Shown piece by piece: positions 8,203-16,526 of a stretch of DNA of 64,000 nt. Under the pieces are notes generated by a model that was given only the letters and a program-made list of their open reading frames with translations, searched no databases and was not told the origin of the DNA. The translations under genes were made by a program, and so were the position numbers. Positions within the stretch are counted from its first letter, which is position 1; each line of letters begins with the position of its first letter. Source of the stretch: Nakamurella panacisegetis (GTDB taxonomy: Bacteria; Actinomycetota; Actinomycetes; Mycobacteriales; Nakamurellaceae); contig NZ_LT629710.1 of the NCBI RefSeq assembly GCF_900104535.1, positions 2,790,001 to 2,854,000 on the forward strand. Reading direction: 5' to 3'.

Positions 8203-10749
8203 GTGCCCGAACGCGCGCGCCGCATCTACCCGCAACAACGCGTGTACGCCGTCGCCACCGTAGTCTTCGGACTCATTGCCGCCGTGCTCTGGGTCATCGC
8301 GGTCCCGCTCTACCACCGTCCGGTCTCGCATTCGTCGCTGATGATCGGCGGTGCCCTGCTGATCCTGGCCTTCGCGACCACCGAGACGCTGTCCCTGCGC
8401 ATCGAGGTGCGCAAGGAGACATTCCTGGTCAGCCTCTCCGAGTTGGCCTCGATCTACGGCCTGATCATCCTGCCCGGTTGGGTGGTCGGGGTCGCCCACG
8501 TCGTCGCGTCCGTCATCGTCTTCCGTTTGCGCCGGGACAACTGGCGCGCGGTGCGGATCAACTTCGTCGTCATCGCCGTCGAGTCCGGCGTCGGCGCGAT
8601 CATCGCGGCCGGCCTCCCCATCGGCTGGGACCAGCACAACCACCCCATCCTGGGGGCGGCCGTCGGTGGGGTGGTCGCCGCGATGGTCTCGTCCCAGGCC
8701 GTGTGGGCCACCTACTCGTTCATGGGAACGCCGGAACCTTTCGTCCGGATGCTGACGCGGTCGTTGGTGGCCGCCTGCTCGTGCGCGATCTTCGCGCTCG
8801 TCGCCTACACGTTGTGCAACACCACTCCGCAGCCGACCGGCTACATCCTGTGCGCGGGTCTGGGCGCTCTGATCATCGTGCTCTACCGCACCTACGCGAA
8901 GTTCCTCCGCCAGCACACGGACCTGTCCCGGATGTACTCCTTCGGCCGGAACGTGGCCGAGGTCGGATCGTCGGCCTCGGATTGGCACGGCTTGATCGAG
9001 CAGGTCCGCGACCAGCTCAACGCCAAGGTGGCTCTGGTCCACCTCAACGAGCCGACCAGCGGCTTCCAGACCCTGTCGGTCGGGTCGGACGGCGTGCTGT
9101 CGGAGCTGCCGCCCGAGCCGCTGGACCCGCTGCTCGCGCTGGCCACGCGGGACGGCCGGGCTCAGGTCTCCAGTGACCGCACGGCCGACAAGAGCCTCCT
9201 CGCCGCGTTGCGTGCGCGCGACGCCTGGGACGTGCTGGTGGTGCCGCTGCGATCCGGGGACCGCGACCGGGGCTATCTCGAGGTGCGTGACCGGTTGAGC
9301 CGGTGGGGACGGTTCCGCGAGAACGACCTGACCCTGCTGGAGACCCTGGCCAGTCACTTCGCCACCGCCTTGGACAACATGCGCCTGCTGGAGACCCTGC
9401 GGCACGAGGCCTATCACGACGAGATCACCGGTCTGCTGAACTGGCGTGGGCTGGCCGGGGAGCTGGAGAGCTCCATGGCCACCGGGTCGATCAGCGCCGT
9501 GATGCTGGTGCAGTTGGACATCCTGCCCGAGGTGAACAACGCCATCGGCCATGACCGCGGTGAGCAGCTGCTCTCCGCCGCCGGTCTACGGCTGGTGGCC
9601 GCGTTGGGGCAGGAGCGTCTCGTCGCGCACATCGAGTCCGATCGCTTCGCCGTGCTGATCCCGAGCACTCCCGAAGGTCACCTGCTGGACCGGGCCTCGG
9701 ATCTACTGACGGTCGTCGGGCGCCCCTACGCCCTGGACGGGATCGAGGTCGAGCCTCATGCCCACGCCGGCATCGCCCACGTGGCAGTGGCGGGTGGGGT
9801 CGACGGCGGGGCCTCGGCCGTCGAGGACGTCAGCACCCTGCTGCAGCGCGCCGAGATGGCTCTGATGGCGGCGCAGTCATCGGACGAGCCCATCCGCACC
9901 TACGGCGCGAGCATGGGACAGGTCTTCCGGCGTCGCTTCCAGCTGGTGACCCAGTTCCGCAAGGCGGTCGAGGACGGCCTCATCACGGTCCACTACCAGC
10001 CGAAGCTGAGCTTGTCCGATCGGGAACTGGCCGGCGTCGAGGCGCTGGTGCGCTGGACGCATCCGGAGTTCGGGCCGGTGTCGCCGTCGGAATTCGTCGA
10101 GGCCATCGAGGCGACCGGTTCGATCGACACCCTCCTGCGCCACGTTCTGGAGATCGTCCTGGCCCAGGTGGCGGAGTGGCGACGCCGGAACATGAAGATC
10201 AGCGCGGCGGTCAACCTGTCGGTCCGCAACCTGTCCGGACCCAACTTCCCCCAGGTGATCCGCGCGGCCCTCGACGCGCACGGCGTCCCGCCGGAGCTGC
10301 TTACGTTCGAGATCACCGAGTCGAGCGTGATGGCCGATCCGGAGCGCTCTCTGCCGATCCTGCGCGAACTCCACTCGATGGGCATTCGGCTCTCGGTGGA
10401 CGACTTCGGCACCGGATACTCCTCCCTGGCCTACCTCCGCCGGCTGCCGATCGACGAGATCAAGATCGACAAGTCCTTCGTCCAGGGGATGGTCACCGAC
10501 CTGTCCGACCACGCCATCGTGCGCGCCATCATCGACCTGGGGCACTCGCTCGGCCTGCGGGTGATCGCCGAGGGGGTCGAGGAGGAAGCGGCCCGGGACG
10601 CCCTGCGGGCGCTGCACTGCGACGAGATGCAGGGGTTCCTGCTGGCCCGCCCGATGCCGATCGAGAAGTTGGAGGCCTGGCTGGCCTCCCGGACGGTCAG
10701 GACGAAGGCGGTCGGCACCGCCCCGCAGATGCTTCGTCTCGTCGGCTAG
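8203..10749 (+). CDS. Membrane-bound GAF/GGDEF/EAL cyclic di-GMP protein, GGDEF degenerate
   Basis: An 848-residue sensor protein. Residues about 10-235 hold several membrane helices, then a GAF-like domain (about 255-400), a GGDEF fold (about 410-560) and an EAL domain (about 585-830). The GGDEF signature is replaced by ESDRF in AHIESDRFAVLIP, so cyclase activity is unlikely. The EAL domain keeps EALVRW, DDFGTGYSSLAYL, IKIDKSFV and AEGVE, the metal and catalytic positions of active phosphodiesterases, so the protein probably breaks down c-di-GMP, perhaps activated through the vestigial GGDEF. GTG at 8203 follows AGAGGTGA; an upstream GTG at 8182 lacks a good binding site. It is a single gene with no operon partner. 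Confidence 0.93.
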   Translation: MPERARRIYPQQRVYAVATVVFGLIAAVLWVIAVPLYHRPVSHSSLMIGGALLILAFATTETLSLRIEVRKETFLVSLSELASIYGLIILPGWVVGVAHVVASVIVFRLRRDNWRAVRINFVVIAVESGVGAIIAAGLPIGWDQHNHPILGAAVGGVVAAMVSSQAVWATYSFMGTPEPFVRMLTRSLVAACSCAIFALVAYTLCNTTPQPTGYILCAGLGALIIVLYRTYAKFLRQHTDLSRMYSFGRNVAEVGSSASDWHGLIEQVRDQLNAKVALVHLNEPTSGFQTLSVGSDGVLSELPPEPLDPLLALATRDGRAQVSSDRTADKSLLAALRARDAWDVLVVPLRSGDRDRGYLEVRDRLSRWGRFRENDLTLLETLASHFATALDNMRLLETLRHEAYHDEITGLLNWRGLAGELESSMATGSISAVMLVQLDILPEVNNAIGHDRGEQLLSAAGLRLVAALGQERLVAHIESDRFAVLIPSTPEGHLLDRASDLLTVVGRPYALDGIEVEPHAHAGIAHVAVAGGVDGGASAVEDVSTLLQRAEMALMAAQSSDEPIRTYGASMGQVFRRRFQLVTQFRKAVEDGLITVHYQPKLSLSDRELAGVEALVRWTHPEFGPVSPSEFVEAIEATGSIDTLLRHVLEIVLAQVAEWRRRNMKISAAVNLSVRNLSGPNFPQVIRAALDAHGVPPELLTFEITESSVMADPERSLPILRELHSMGIRLSVDDFGTGYSSLAYLRRLPIDEIKIDKSFVQGMVTDLSDHAIVRAIIDLGHSLGLRVIAEGVEEEAARDALRALHCDEMQGFLLARPMPIEKLEAWLASRTVRTKAVGTAPQMLRLVG

Positions 10750-10872
10750 TGCGGCGGCTGATCCGGCCTGAACTGCGGTTTTCTTGCGGGGGGCGCGGTG
10801 AGGTACAGTTGCCGAGGCTCTCAGGTGGTCAGTGATCCTCCTGGGAGCAGAACCTTGTTTCATGCAGTACAG

Positions 10873-10945
10873 GCCCCTTTAGCTCAGTCGGCAGAGCGTC
10901 TCCATGGTAAGGAGAAGGTCTACGGTTCGATTCCGTAAAGGGGCT
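10873..10945 (+). tRNA. tRNA-Thr (GGT)
   Basis: 73-nt cloverleaf: acceptor GCCCCTT pairs with AAGGGGC, D arm AGCTCAGTCGGCAGAGC, anticodon stem TCTCC/GGAGA with loop ATGGTAA (anticodon GGT), T arm ACGGTTCGATTCCGT. CCA is not encoded. The 10750-11271 stretch otherwise holds only this tRNA, tRNA-Met and spacer; TACAGT at about 10803-10808 could be a -10 box. Confidence 0.97.
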
Positions 10946-11051
10946 CGGAGATGCTCGGCGGTCCGTTCGTCGGGTGTCGCTCGGGAACGCACGGCTCGCC
11001 CCGGCGAGCATGCCTCACGGAACAAATGAGGCGGACGCTGTGTTCCTATGT

Positions 11052-11128
11052 GGCGGTGTAGCTCAGCTGGTTAGAGCGAGCGACTCATAATCGCTAGGTC
11101 GCCGGTTCGAGTCCGGCCATCGCTACCA
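11052..11128 (+). tRNA. tRNA-Met (CAT), elongator
   Basis: 77-nt cloverleaf including an encoded 3' CCA: acceptor GGCGGTG with CATCGCT (two G-U pairs), D arm AGCTCAGCTGGTTAGAGC, anticodon stem GCGA/TCGC with loop CTCATAA (CAT), T arm CCGGTTCGAGTCCGG. The fully paired acceptor start and lack of three G-C pairs at the anticodon stem base argue for the elongator type. Same order as in mycobacteria, just before rpmG. Confidence 0.96.
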
Positions 11129-11271
11129 AGATCACCACCGGCTATCCGACCTGGAATCAGTCGCGGTGACGTTCGCCGGCCACCTTCGGATGGCCAAATG
11201 CCCGAGAGTCCGTAGGCGCCCAGCCCGCGTGCTCGTTATCGCACCGCAAGTTGAAGAAAGAGGCAGCTGAC

Positions 11272-11436
11272 GTGGCCGCCACCGACGTTCGTCCGAAGAT
11301 CACGCTCGCGTGTGAGCAGTGCAAGCACCGCAACTACATCACGCGCAAGAACCGTCGCAACGATCCCGATCGTCTCGAGATCAAGAAGTTCTGCCCGAAC
11401 TGCGGCACCCACCGCGCCCACAAGGAAACTCGCTAG
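11272..11436 (+). CDS. rpmG: 50S ribosomal protein L33, zinc-binding form
   Basis: 54-residue L33 of the large ribosomal subunit. The GTG at 11272 is preferred over the in-frame TTG at 11251 because AAAGAGG lies eight bases ahead and it gives the usual family length. The two CxxC pairs (CEQC and CPNC) mark the zinc-containing paralogue. Sequence core [18 protein letters not shown] is typical. It is immediately followed by the dehydratase pair, as in the mycobacterial rpmG-hadABC locus. Confidence 0.97.
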   Translation: MAATDVRPKITLACEQCKHRNYITRKNRRNDPDRLEIKKFCPNCGTHRAHKETR

Positions 11437-11441
11437 TTTCC

Positions 11442-11888
11442 GTGGCCCTGGATCCGTCGTTCGTCGGTCGTACGTTCTCCCTGGATGAGCCGTACGTCGT
11501 CGGAATCGAGAAGATCCGGGAGTTCGCCTCGGCGATCGGTGACAACAACCCGATCTCCCACAACACAGCGGCCGCCAAGGCCGCCGGACACGACGGCCTG
11601 GTCGCGTCGCCCACGTTCGCCATCGCGGCCGTGGCGCGCGCCCAGGACGCTGTCATTTTCGACCCCGCTCTGGGGCTGGACTTCACCCGGGTCGTCCACG
11701 GCGACCAGAAGTTCGTTCACCATCGCCCGATCTGCTCCGGTGACGTGCTGCACTGCGCCGTCACCGTCGACGCCATTCGGGCCCTGGGATCCAACGATGT
11801 GCTCACCCTGCGGGCCGAGCTGACCCTGGCCGACGGCACCCCCGTCACCACAGCGGTGTCCTCGCTCGTCGTGAGGGGCACGGCATGA
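11442..11888 (+). CDS. MaoC N-terminal-type dehydratase subunit (HadA-like)
   Basis: A 148-residue hot-dog-fold protein of the MaoC_dehydrat_N type, probably the non-catalytic half of a (3R)-hydroxyacyl-ACP/CoA dehydratase. Its N-terminus SFVGRTFSLDEPYVVGIEKI and FASAIGDNNPISHN segment resemble HadA. GTG at 11442 is five bases after the rpmG stop; the frame also runs back through rpmG, but that part is overlap. Its stop overlaps the start of the next gene (ATGA), fitting a heterodimer made in equal amounts. No hadC follows, so this is likely the two-subunit form rather than the mycolate-specific set. Confidence 0.88.
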   Translation: MALDPSFVGRTFSLDEPYVVGIEKIREFASAIGDNNPISHNTAAAKAAGHDGLVASPTFAIAAVARAQDAVIFDPALGLDFTRVVHGDQKFVHHRPICSGDVLHCAVTVDAIRALGSNDVLTLRAELTLADGTPVTTAVSSLVVRGTA

Positions 11889-12307
11889 CGGTCACGTTCG
11901 ACGGGCTCTCGGTCGGAGATTCGATCCCGGCCGGTTCCTACCCCCTGACCCGGTCCGACCTCGTCCGCTACGCGGGAGCGTCCGGCGACTTCAACCCGAT
12001 CCACTGGAACCAGCGGGTCGCGACCGAGGTCGGTCTGCCCGACGTCATCGCCCACGGCATGCTGACCATGGCCACCGCGGCCCGAGCCGTCACCGACTGG
12101 GTCGGCGACCCGGCCGCGGTGATCGAGTACTCGGTGCGCTTCACCCGGCCCGTGGTCGTTCCCGATGACGGCGTCGGCGCCCTGGTCGAGGTCACCGGCG
12201 TCATCGGTGCCCTGGACCCCGATGCCCGCACCGCTCGCGTCGACCTGACGGCCAAGGCGGCCGGCGTCACCGTCCTGGGCAAGGCCCGCGTCGTCGTCCA
12301 ACTCTGA
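11885..12307 (+). CDS. MaoC-type dehydratase catalytic subunit (HadB-like)
   Basis: A 140-residue hot-dog-fold hydratase with the hydratase-2 motif: YAGASGDFNPIHWNQRVA supplies the catalytic Asp/His pair and is followed by GLPDVIAHGMLTMA. It would pair with the preceding HadA-like subunit to dehydrate beta-hydroxyacyl thioesters in fatty-acid synthesis or a related acyl pathway. ATG start overlaps the upstream stop. A long palindrome begins 6 bp after its stop codon. Confidence 0.9.
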   Translation: MTVTFDGLSVGDSIPAGSYPLTRSDLVRYAGASGDFNPIHWNQRVATEVGLPDVIAHGMLTMATAARAVTDWVGDPAAVIEYSVRFTRPVVVPDDGVGALVEVTGVIGALDPDARTARVDLTAKAAGVTVLGKARVVVQL

Positions 12308-12313
12308 TCCTCG

Positions 12314-12431
12314 GCGCATGCGGAGCTCCCGGCGCATACAGAACCTCCCGGCGCATACGGAAAGGCCCGATTCCGGCAGCAAATCGCCGGAATCGGGCCT
12401 TTCTGTATGCGCGGAGGCTTTCTATATGCGC
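12314..12431. repeat. Palindromic intergenic element B (GCGCATA family), bidirectional terminator
   Basis: Three successive about 19-bp units starting GCGCATG/GCGCATA (12314, 12332, 12351) run into a perfect inner stem GATTCCGGC/GCCGGAATC around an 8-nt loop, then two inverted units end at 12431. The arms of the 12332-12431 part match over about 46 bp with few mismatches. It lies between convergent hadB-like and aspC genes and would act as a terminator on both strands. It is the longest of three related elements in this window. Confidence 0.85.
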
Positions 12432-12464
12432 AGAACCGCTCGCGCCTGCGCGGCGGGTCAGCGG

Positions 12465-13682
12465 TCAGTCCTTGGCGGTCCGTAGGAAGTCGCCCATGCG
12501 CTGCACGCCGGTCTTGAGGTCCTCGTCACCGAGGGCGTAGGAGAGCCGGAAGTAGCCCGGGGTACCGAATGCCTCACCCGGCACGACGGCCACTTCGGCG
12601 CGTTCCAGCACCAGGGCGGCCAACTCGGACGACGACTGCGGGCGGACGCCACCGAAGTCCTTGCCGATCAGGGCAGCCACACTCGGGTAGCAGTAGAACG
12701 CCCCCTTCGGCTCGGGACACGTGACACCGGGAATGTCCCGCAACATCGCGACCATCGTCTGCCGACGCCGATCGAAGGCCTCGCGCATCATCGCCACGGC
12801 GTCCAGCGGCCCGCTGACCGCCTCCAGGGCGGCCCGCTGCGACACGTTGGCCACGTTGGACGACAGATGTGACTGCAGGTTGGTGGCGGCCGTGATGACG
12901 TCCTGGGGACCGATCATCCAGCCGACGCGCCAACCCGTCATCGCGTAGGTCTTGGCCACACCGTTGAGCACGACGCAGCGATCGGCGATCTCCGGGGCCA
13001 CGACCGGCATCGAGACGTGCTCGGCACCCCCGTAGACCAGGTGCTCGTAGATCTCGTCGGTCACGACCCAGATGCCCTTGTCGGCGGCCCACCGGCCGAT
13101 CGCGGCGACCTGGTCCGGCGGGTAGACCGCACCGGTCGGGTTGGACGGAGAACAGAACAAAAGGATCTTGGTCCGGTCGGTCAGCGCGGCTTCCAACTGC
13201 TCCACCGACACCAGGTAGTCGCTGGTCTCGTCGGCGACCACCGGGACCGGAACCCCACCGGCCAGGGCGATTGCCTCCGGGTAGGTGGTCCAGTACGGGG
13301 CCGGGAGGATGACCTCGTCGCCCGGATCGAGCAGCGTGGCGAAAGTCTGGTAGACGGCCTGCTTGCCACCGTTGGTGACCAGCACCTGTGACGGCTTGAC
13401 GTGGTAGTTCGAGTCCCGAGCGGTCTTGTCGGCGATGGCCTGACGCAACTCCGGCAGGCCGGCCGCCGGCGTGTACTTGTGGTTGGCCGGGTTCTCGCAC
13501 GCGTCCGCGGCCGCCTTCACGATGGGTTCCGGCGTCGGGAAGTCGGGCTCGCCGGCCCCGAATCCGATCACCGGCCGGCCGGCCGCCTTGAGCGCCTTGG
13601 CCTTGGCATCGACGGCCAGAGTGGCCGACTCGGCAATGGCCGAGATCCGGGCAGAAACGCGGGGTTTTGTGGTCTCACTCAC
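12465..13682 (-). CDS. aspC: Pyridoxal-phosphate aspartate aminotransferase, class I
   Basis: A 405-residue fold-type I aminotransferase moving amino groups between aspartate and 2-oxoglutarate in the cytosol. Visible features are the SNPTGAVY strand, the Schiff-base lysine in [16 protein letters not shown], the [11 protein letters not shown] motif and the C-terminal arginine in [12 protein letters not shown] at 13682 is chosen: GAAGGA lies upstream and the family N-terminus ([10 protein letters not shown]) starts there; sequence further upstream is repeat DNA. In other actinobacteria aspC is next to tRNA-Trp and secE; here about 9.6 kb separates them. Confidence 0.95.
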   Translation of the reverse strand: MSETTKPRVSARISAIAESATLAVDAKAKALKAAGRPVIGFGAGEPDFPTPEPIVKAAADACENPANHKYTPAAGLPELRQAIADKTARDSNYHVKPSQVLVTNGGKQAVYQTFATLLDPGDEVILPAPYWTTYPEAIALAGGVPVPVVADETSDYLVSVEQLEAALTDRTKILLFCSPSNPTGAVYPPDQVAAIGRWAADKGIWVVTDEIYEHLVYGGAEHVSMPVVAPEIADRCVVLNGVAKTYAMTGWRVGWMIGPQDVITAATNLQSHLSSNVANVSQRAALEAVSGPLDAVAMMREAFDRRRQTMVAMLRDIPGVTCPEPKGAFYCYPSVAALIGKDFGGVRPQSSSELAALVLERAEVAVVPGEAFGTPGYFRLSYALGDEDLKTGVQRMGDFLRTAKD

Positions 13683-13770
13683 GAGGACCGATCCTTCCAC
13701 ACCCGCCGCACCGGACGTCGCGCGGCACCCAGCGGCCGATGGCGGCAACCGGACGTGCCGCCCGGCCATC

Positions 13771-13920
13771 CGACCCGCCGACCGATGCCCGTCCGACCCG
13801 CCGGCCGATGGGGCCGACCCGCCGACCGATGCTCGTCGGACCCGCCGGCCGATGGGGCCGACCCGCCGACCGATGCCCGCCGGCCGATGCCGCCGGTCGG
13901 TGCCCGCCGGCCGGTGCTCG
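13771..13920. repeat. GC-rich tandem repeat between aspC and the OpuC-type operon
   Basis: Alternating 23- and 21-bp units beginning ACCCGCCGACCGATG or ACCCGCCGGCCGATG (starts at 13773, 13796, 13817, 13840, 13861) give a 44-bp higher-order repeat, then decay. The 13683-14011 gap holds this array and one terminator and no gene. The ACCCGCCGGCCG core resembles the array after rpoC; in such GC-rich DNA this may be chance. Confidence 0.7.
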
Positions 13921-13934
13921 CCTTCCGGGGCAGA

Positions 13935-13975
13935 CGCCGAGAGCCGGCACCCCGGCGGGGCACCGGCTCTCGGCG
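13935..13975 (-). terminator. Hairpin terminator of the OpuC-type operon
   Basis: A perfect 13-bp stem CGCCGAGAGCCGG with its complement, loop containing a smaller CCCC/GGGG stem, located 36 bp downstream of the binding-protein stop on the minus strand. Confidence 0.75.
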
Positions 13976-14011
13976 ATCAGGTGTGGCGACCGGACGGGCG
14001 CCGACGTCAGA

Positions 14012-15034
14012 TCAGGACAGTCCCTGAGCCTTCAGCCAGTCCTGGGCGACCTTCTCGGCGTCGGTGCCGCCGTACTCCTGCTTGTCCAGGGCGGTGAGGG
14101 TGGCCGTGTCCAGCTTGGCCGACACCGCGTTCAGCGTCTTGGTGATCAACGGGGTGACCTTCTTGGTGGCGATCAACGGCAGCACGTTCTGCGCGGTGTA
14201 GAGGTTCTTCGGGTCCTGCAGCACGACGAAACCGTTCTCCGGGATCGACGGGTCCGTCGTGAACAGGTCGGCCGCGTCGACCTGACCGTTCTTCAGCGCG
14301 GTGACGGACAGCTTGCCTCCGGCATCCAGCGTCTTGAACGTGCCGAACTTGACCCCGTAGGTCTTGTCCAGACCGGGAACGCCGTCGGCGCGCGTCTTGA
14401 ACTCCGGGGCCGCCCCCAGCACCATCGAGGATGCGTGGGAGGCGAGGTCACCGATGGTCTTCAGGTTGTACTTCTTGGCCGTGTCGGCGGTGACGGCGAT
14501 CGAGTCCTTGTCCTGCGCCTCCGACTGCTCGAGCACCGTCATCCCAGCCGGCCCGACGACCGCCGGCAGCGCCTTGTAGATGTCGGCCGAGCTGGCCGCG
14601 GTCGACGTCTTGTCGAAGTAGGCCAGCAGGGTGCCGCTGTACTCCGGGATCAGGTCGATGGACCCGTCCTTCAGCGCCGGGATGTAGACCTCCCGGCTGC
14701 CGATCTTCGGCTTGACCGTGGCATCGACGCCCTTCGCCTTCAGCGCGTCGGCGTAGATGTACATCAGGATGACGCTCTCGTCGAAGTTGGCCGAGCCGAC
14801 GACGATTGGGCCGGTCGTGCCGCCGCCGGCCGCAGAGCTCGCCCCACCGGAAGCAGAGCTGGCCCCGCCGGAAGCAGAGCTGGCCCCGCCGGAGCCGGCC
14901 GTCGCCCCGGCCGAGGCGGCGGCCGCCGATGCGCTCGAGGTGGTCGGTGAGCTCGATGAGCTGGAACCGCACGCGGCCAACACCAAGGTGGAGGCGGCGA
15001 GGGCGCCCACGGCACCGATCAGTCTGCGATTCAT
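14012..15034 (-). CDS. OpuC/ProX-type quaternary-amine substrate-binding lipoprotein
   Basis: A 340-residue lipoprotein that captures the ligand for the ABC importer encoded upstream. The signal peptide ends in the lipobox LVLAAC (cysteine about residue 21), followed by a Ser/Ala/Gly-rich linker with GGASSAS repeats (to about residue 75) and an OpuAC/QAT-type domain starting PIVVGSANFDESVILMYIYAD. The family usually binds glycine betaine, choline, carnitine or, for EgtU-type members, ergothioneine. Aromatic-cage residues cannot be placed without alignment. ATG at 15034 follows AAGGAGAAACAGGA. Last gene of the operon, 68 bp after the permease. Confidence 0.93.
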   Translation of the reverse strand: MNRRLIGAVGALAASTLVLAACGSSSSSSPTTSSASAAAASAGATAGSGGASSASGGASSASGGASSAAGGGTTGPIVVGSANFDESVILMYIYADALKAKGVDATVKPKIGSREVYIPALKDGSIDLIPEYSGTLLAYFDKTSTAASSADIYKALPAVVGPAGMTVLEQSEAQDKDSIAVTADTAKKYNLKTIGDLASHASSMVLGAAPEFKTRADGVPGLDKTYGVKFGTFKTLDAGGKLSVTALKNGQVDAADLFTTDPSIPENGFVVLQDPKNLYTAQNVLPLIATKKVTPLITKTLNAVSAKLDTATLTALDKQEYGGTDAEKVAQDWLKAQGLS

Positions 15035-15102
15035 TCCTGTTTCTCCTTGTGAAGGGTCCGGGGCGCCTCTTGGATGGCGCACCGATAGGGGAAAACGGAT
15101 AG

Positions 15103-15867
15103 CTAGGGAACAGCCACCACGGGTGCTCGTAGGTGCGACCTTTTGTATCTGGCGGTAATTCCCCGAGACGTCACATAGCGCTGGATCGTTGCCACAATGA
15201 GATCGACCACCAACGCCAGCAGCGCGACCAGCACCGCGCCGGCGAGCAGTTGCCCGGTGGCCGTGTGGCTGTCCGGTGTGTCCTGGAAAGGTCCGCTCTG
15301 GAAGCCGTTGTAGATCGGATGCCCGAGGCCGCCGAGGCCGATGTACGCCCCGACGGTCGCGGTGGCGATCACCTGCAGGATGGCGCTGCGCAAGCCAGAG
15401 ATGATCAGCGGCAGCGCGTTGGGGAGTTCGACGCGGAGCAGGACCTGACCCCCGGTCATACCCATTCCCTTCGCCGCGTCCTTGATGGCCGGCTCCACCT
15501 GCTGGATGCCGGCGTAGGTGTTGGACAGGATCGGCGGGATGGCCAGGAGCACCAGCACGATCTCCACCGGCAGGATGAAGACGGTGTTGCTGTGCCCGTG
15601 GAAGTGCGGGGACAGGATCACGTAGAGCAGCACGATGAGGCCGAAGGTCGGGAGCGCGCGGCTGGCATTGACCGCGCCGACGACGACGGCCCGGCCCCGG
15701 CCGGTGTGGCCGATCGCCATCCCGACCGGGAAGGCGACCACCGCGGCGATCAACACCGCGATGAACGAGTAGGTCAGGTGCTGGACGATGTCCGTCCACA
15801 GACCGGTGTCGCCGCCGTTGTCGTGCCAGTTCGCGCTGGTCGTGAGGTAGTTCCACAGATCGTTCAC
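15103..15867 (-). CDS. OpuC-type ABC transporter permease (second)
   Basis: A 254-residue inner-membrane permease of the OpuCB/OpuCD (BPD_transp_1) family with five to six helices. The EAA-loop region is visible at QQVEPAIKDAAKGMGMTGGQ, which contacts the ATPase. GTG at 15867 is chosen because it overlaps the upstream stop as GTGA with AAGGCGG ahead; another GTG eight codons earlier has no binding site. Paired permeases with a separate binding protein are the classical OpuC layout. Confidence 0.92.
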   Translation of the reverse strand: MNDLWNYLTTSANWHDNGGDTGLWTDIVQHLTYSFIAVLIAAVVAFPVGMAIGHTGRGRAVVVGAVNASRALPTFGLIVLLYVILSPHFHGHSNTVFILPVEIVLVLLAIPPILSNTYAGIQQVEPAIKDAAKGMGMTGGQVLLRVELPNALPLIISGLRSAILQVIATATVGAYIGLGGLGHPIYNGFQSGPFQDTPDSHTATGQLLAGAVLVALLALVVDLIVATIQRYVTSRGITARYKRSHLRAPVVAVP

Positions 15868-16526
15868 GGGTTCGGCACCGCCTTGCGCCACGGGGTGAGC
15901 AGCCGGCTGATCAGTTGGATCAGGAAGTCAAGGGCCAGCGCCAGCAGCAGGCACAGAACGATGGCCAGTCCGATCGGGCTGTACGGATCGTTTCCGGCGT
16001 GGAAGCCGGTGTCGATCAAGGTCCCGAGTTGCGCGGTACCGACCAGCGTGGCGACGGCGACCAAGCTGACGTTCGACACGGTCGCCACCCGGACGCCGGC
16101 CGCGATGACCGGCACCGCGAGGGGCAGCTCCACCGCGAAGAAGCGGCCGACGGCCTTGTAACCCATCGCCGTGGCCGCCTGCTTGGTCTCCGCCGGTACG
16201 GACTTGAGGCCGTCGGCGACCACTCGGACCAGCAGCGCGACGGCGTACGCGGCGAGGGCGACGATGATGTTGACGACGGACAGGATCTGCGTGTGCAGGA
16301 TGCCGGGCATCGCGACGAAGAGCACGAGCGAGGGGATCGTGTAGATCAGGCCCGCGATGCTGATCAGCGCGGGGTAGGCGAACTTGTAGCGGGCCGCCAG
16401 CCAGCCCAACGGGAGGGCGATCACCAGGCCGATGACCACGGGCAGCACGGACAGGTAGAAATGGGCCCACAGGTAGGCCCACACTCCCGTCGGACCGCTG
16501 GCGTGGTCGCGGAAGTAGGTCAGCAT
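15864..16526 (-). CDS. OpuC-type ABC transporter permease (first)
   Basis: A 220-residue permease with about six hydrophobic segments and the coupling loop VPAETKQAATAMGYKAVGRF. It starts at ATG 16526, overlapping the stop of the ATPase gene (ATGA), and ends overlapping the second permease. Together with the ATPase and binding protein it forms a complete importer for a quaternary ammonium compound. Confidence 0.92.
   Translation of the reverse strand: MLTYFRDHASGPTGVWAYLWAHFYLSVLPVVIGLVIALPLGWLAARYKFAYPALISIAGLIYTIPSLVLFVAMPGILHTQILSVVNIIVALAAYAVALLVRVVADGLKSVPAETKQAATAMGYKAVGRFFAVELPLAVPVIAAGVRVATVSNVSLVAVATLVGTAQLGTLIDTGFHAGNDPYSPIGLAIVLCLLLALALDFLIQLISRLLTPWRKAVPNP

Noticed and set aside
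13667-14950. Plus-strand ORF across the repeat array and binding-protein gene
   Set aside because: Antisense to a clear lipoprotein gene and built partly from repeat translation.
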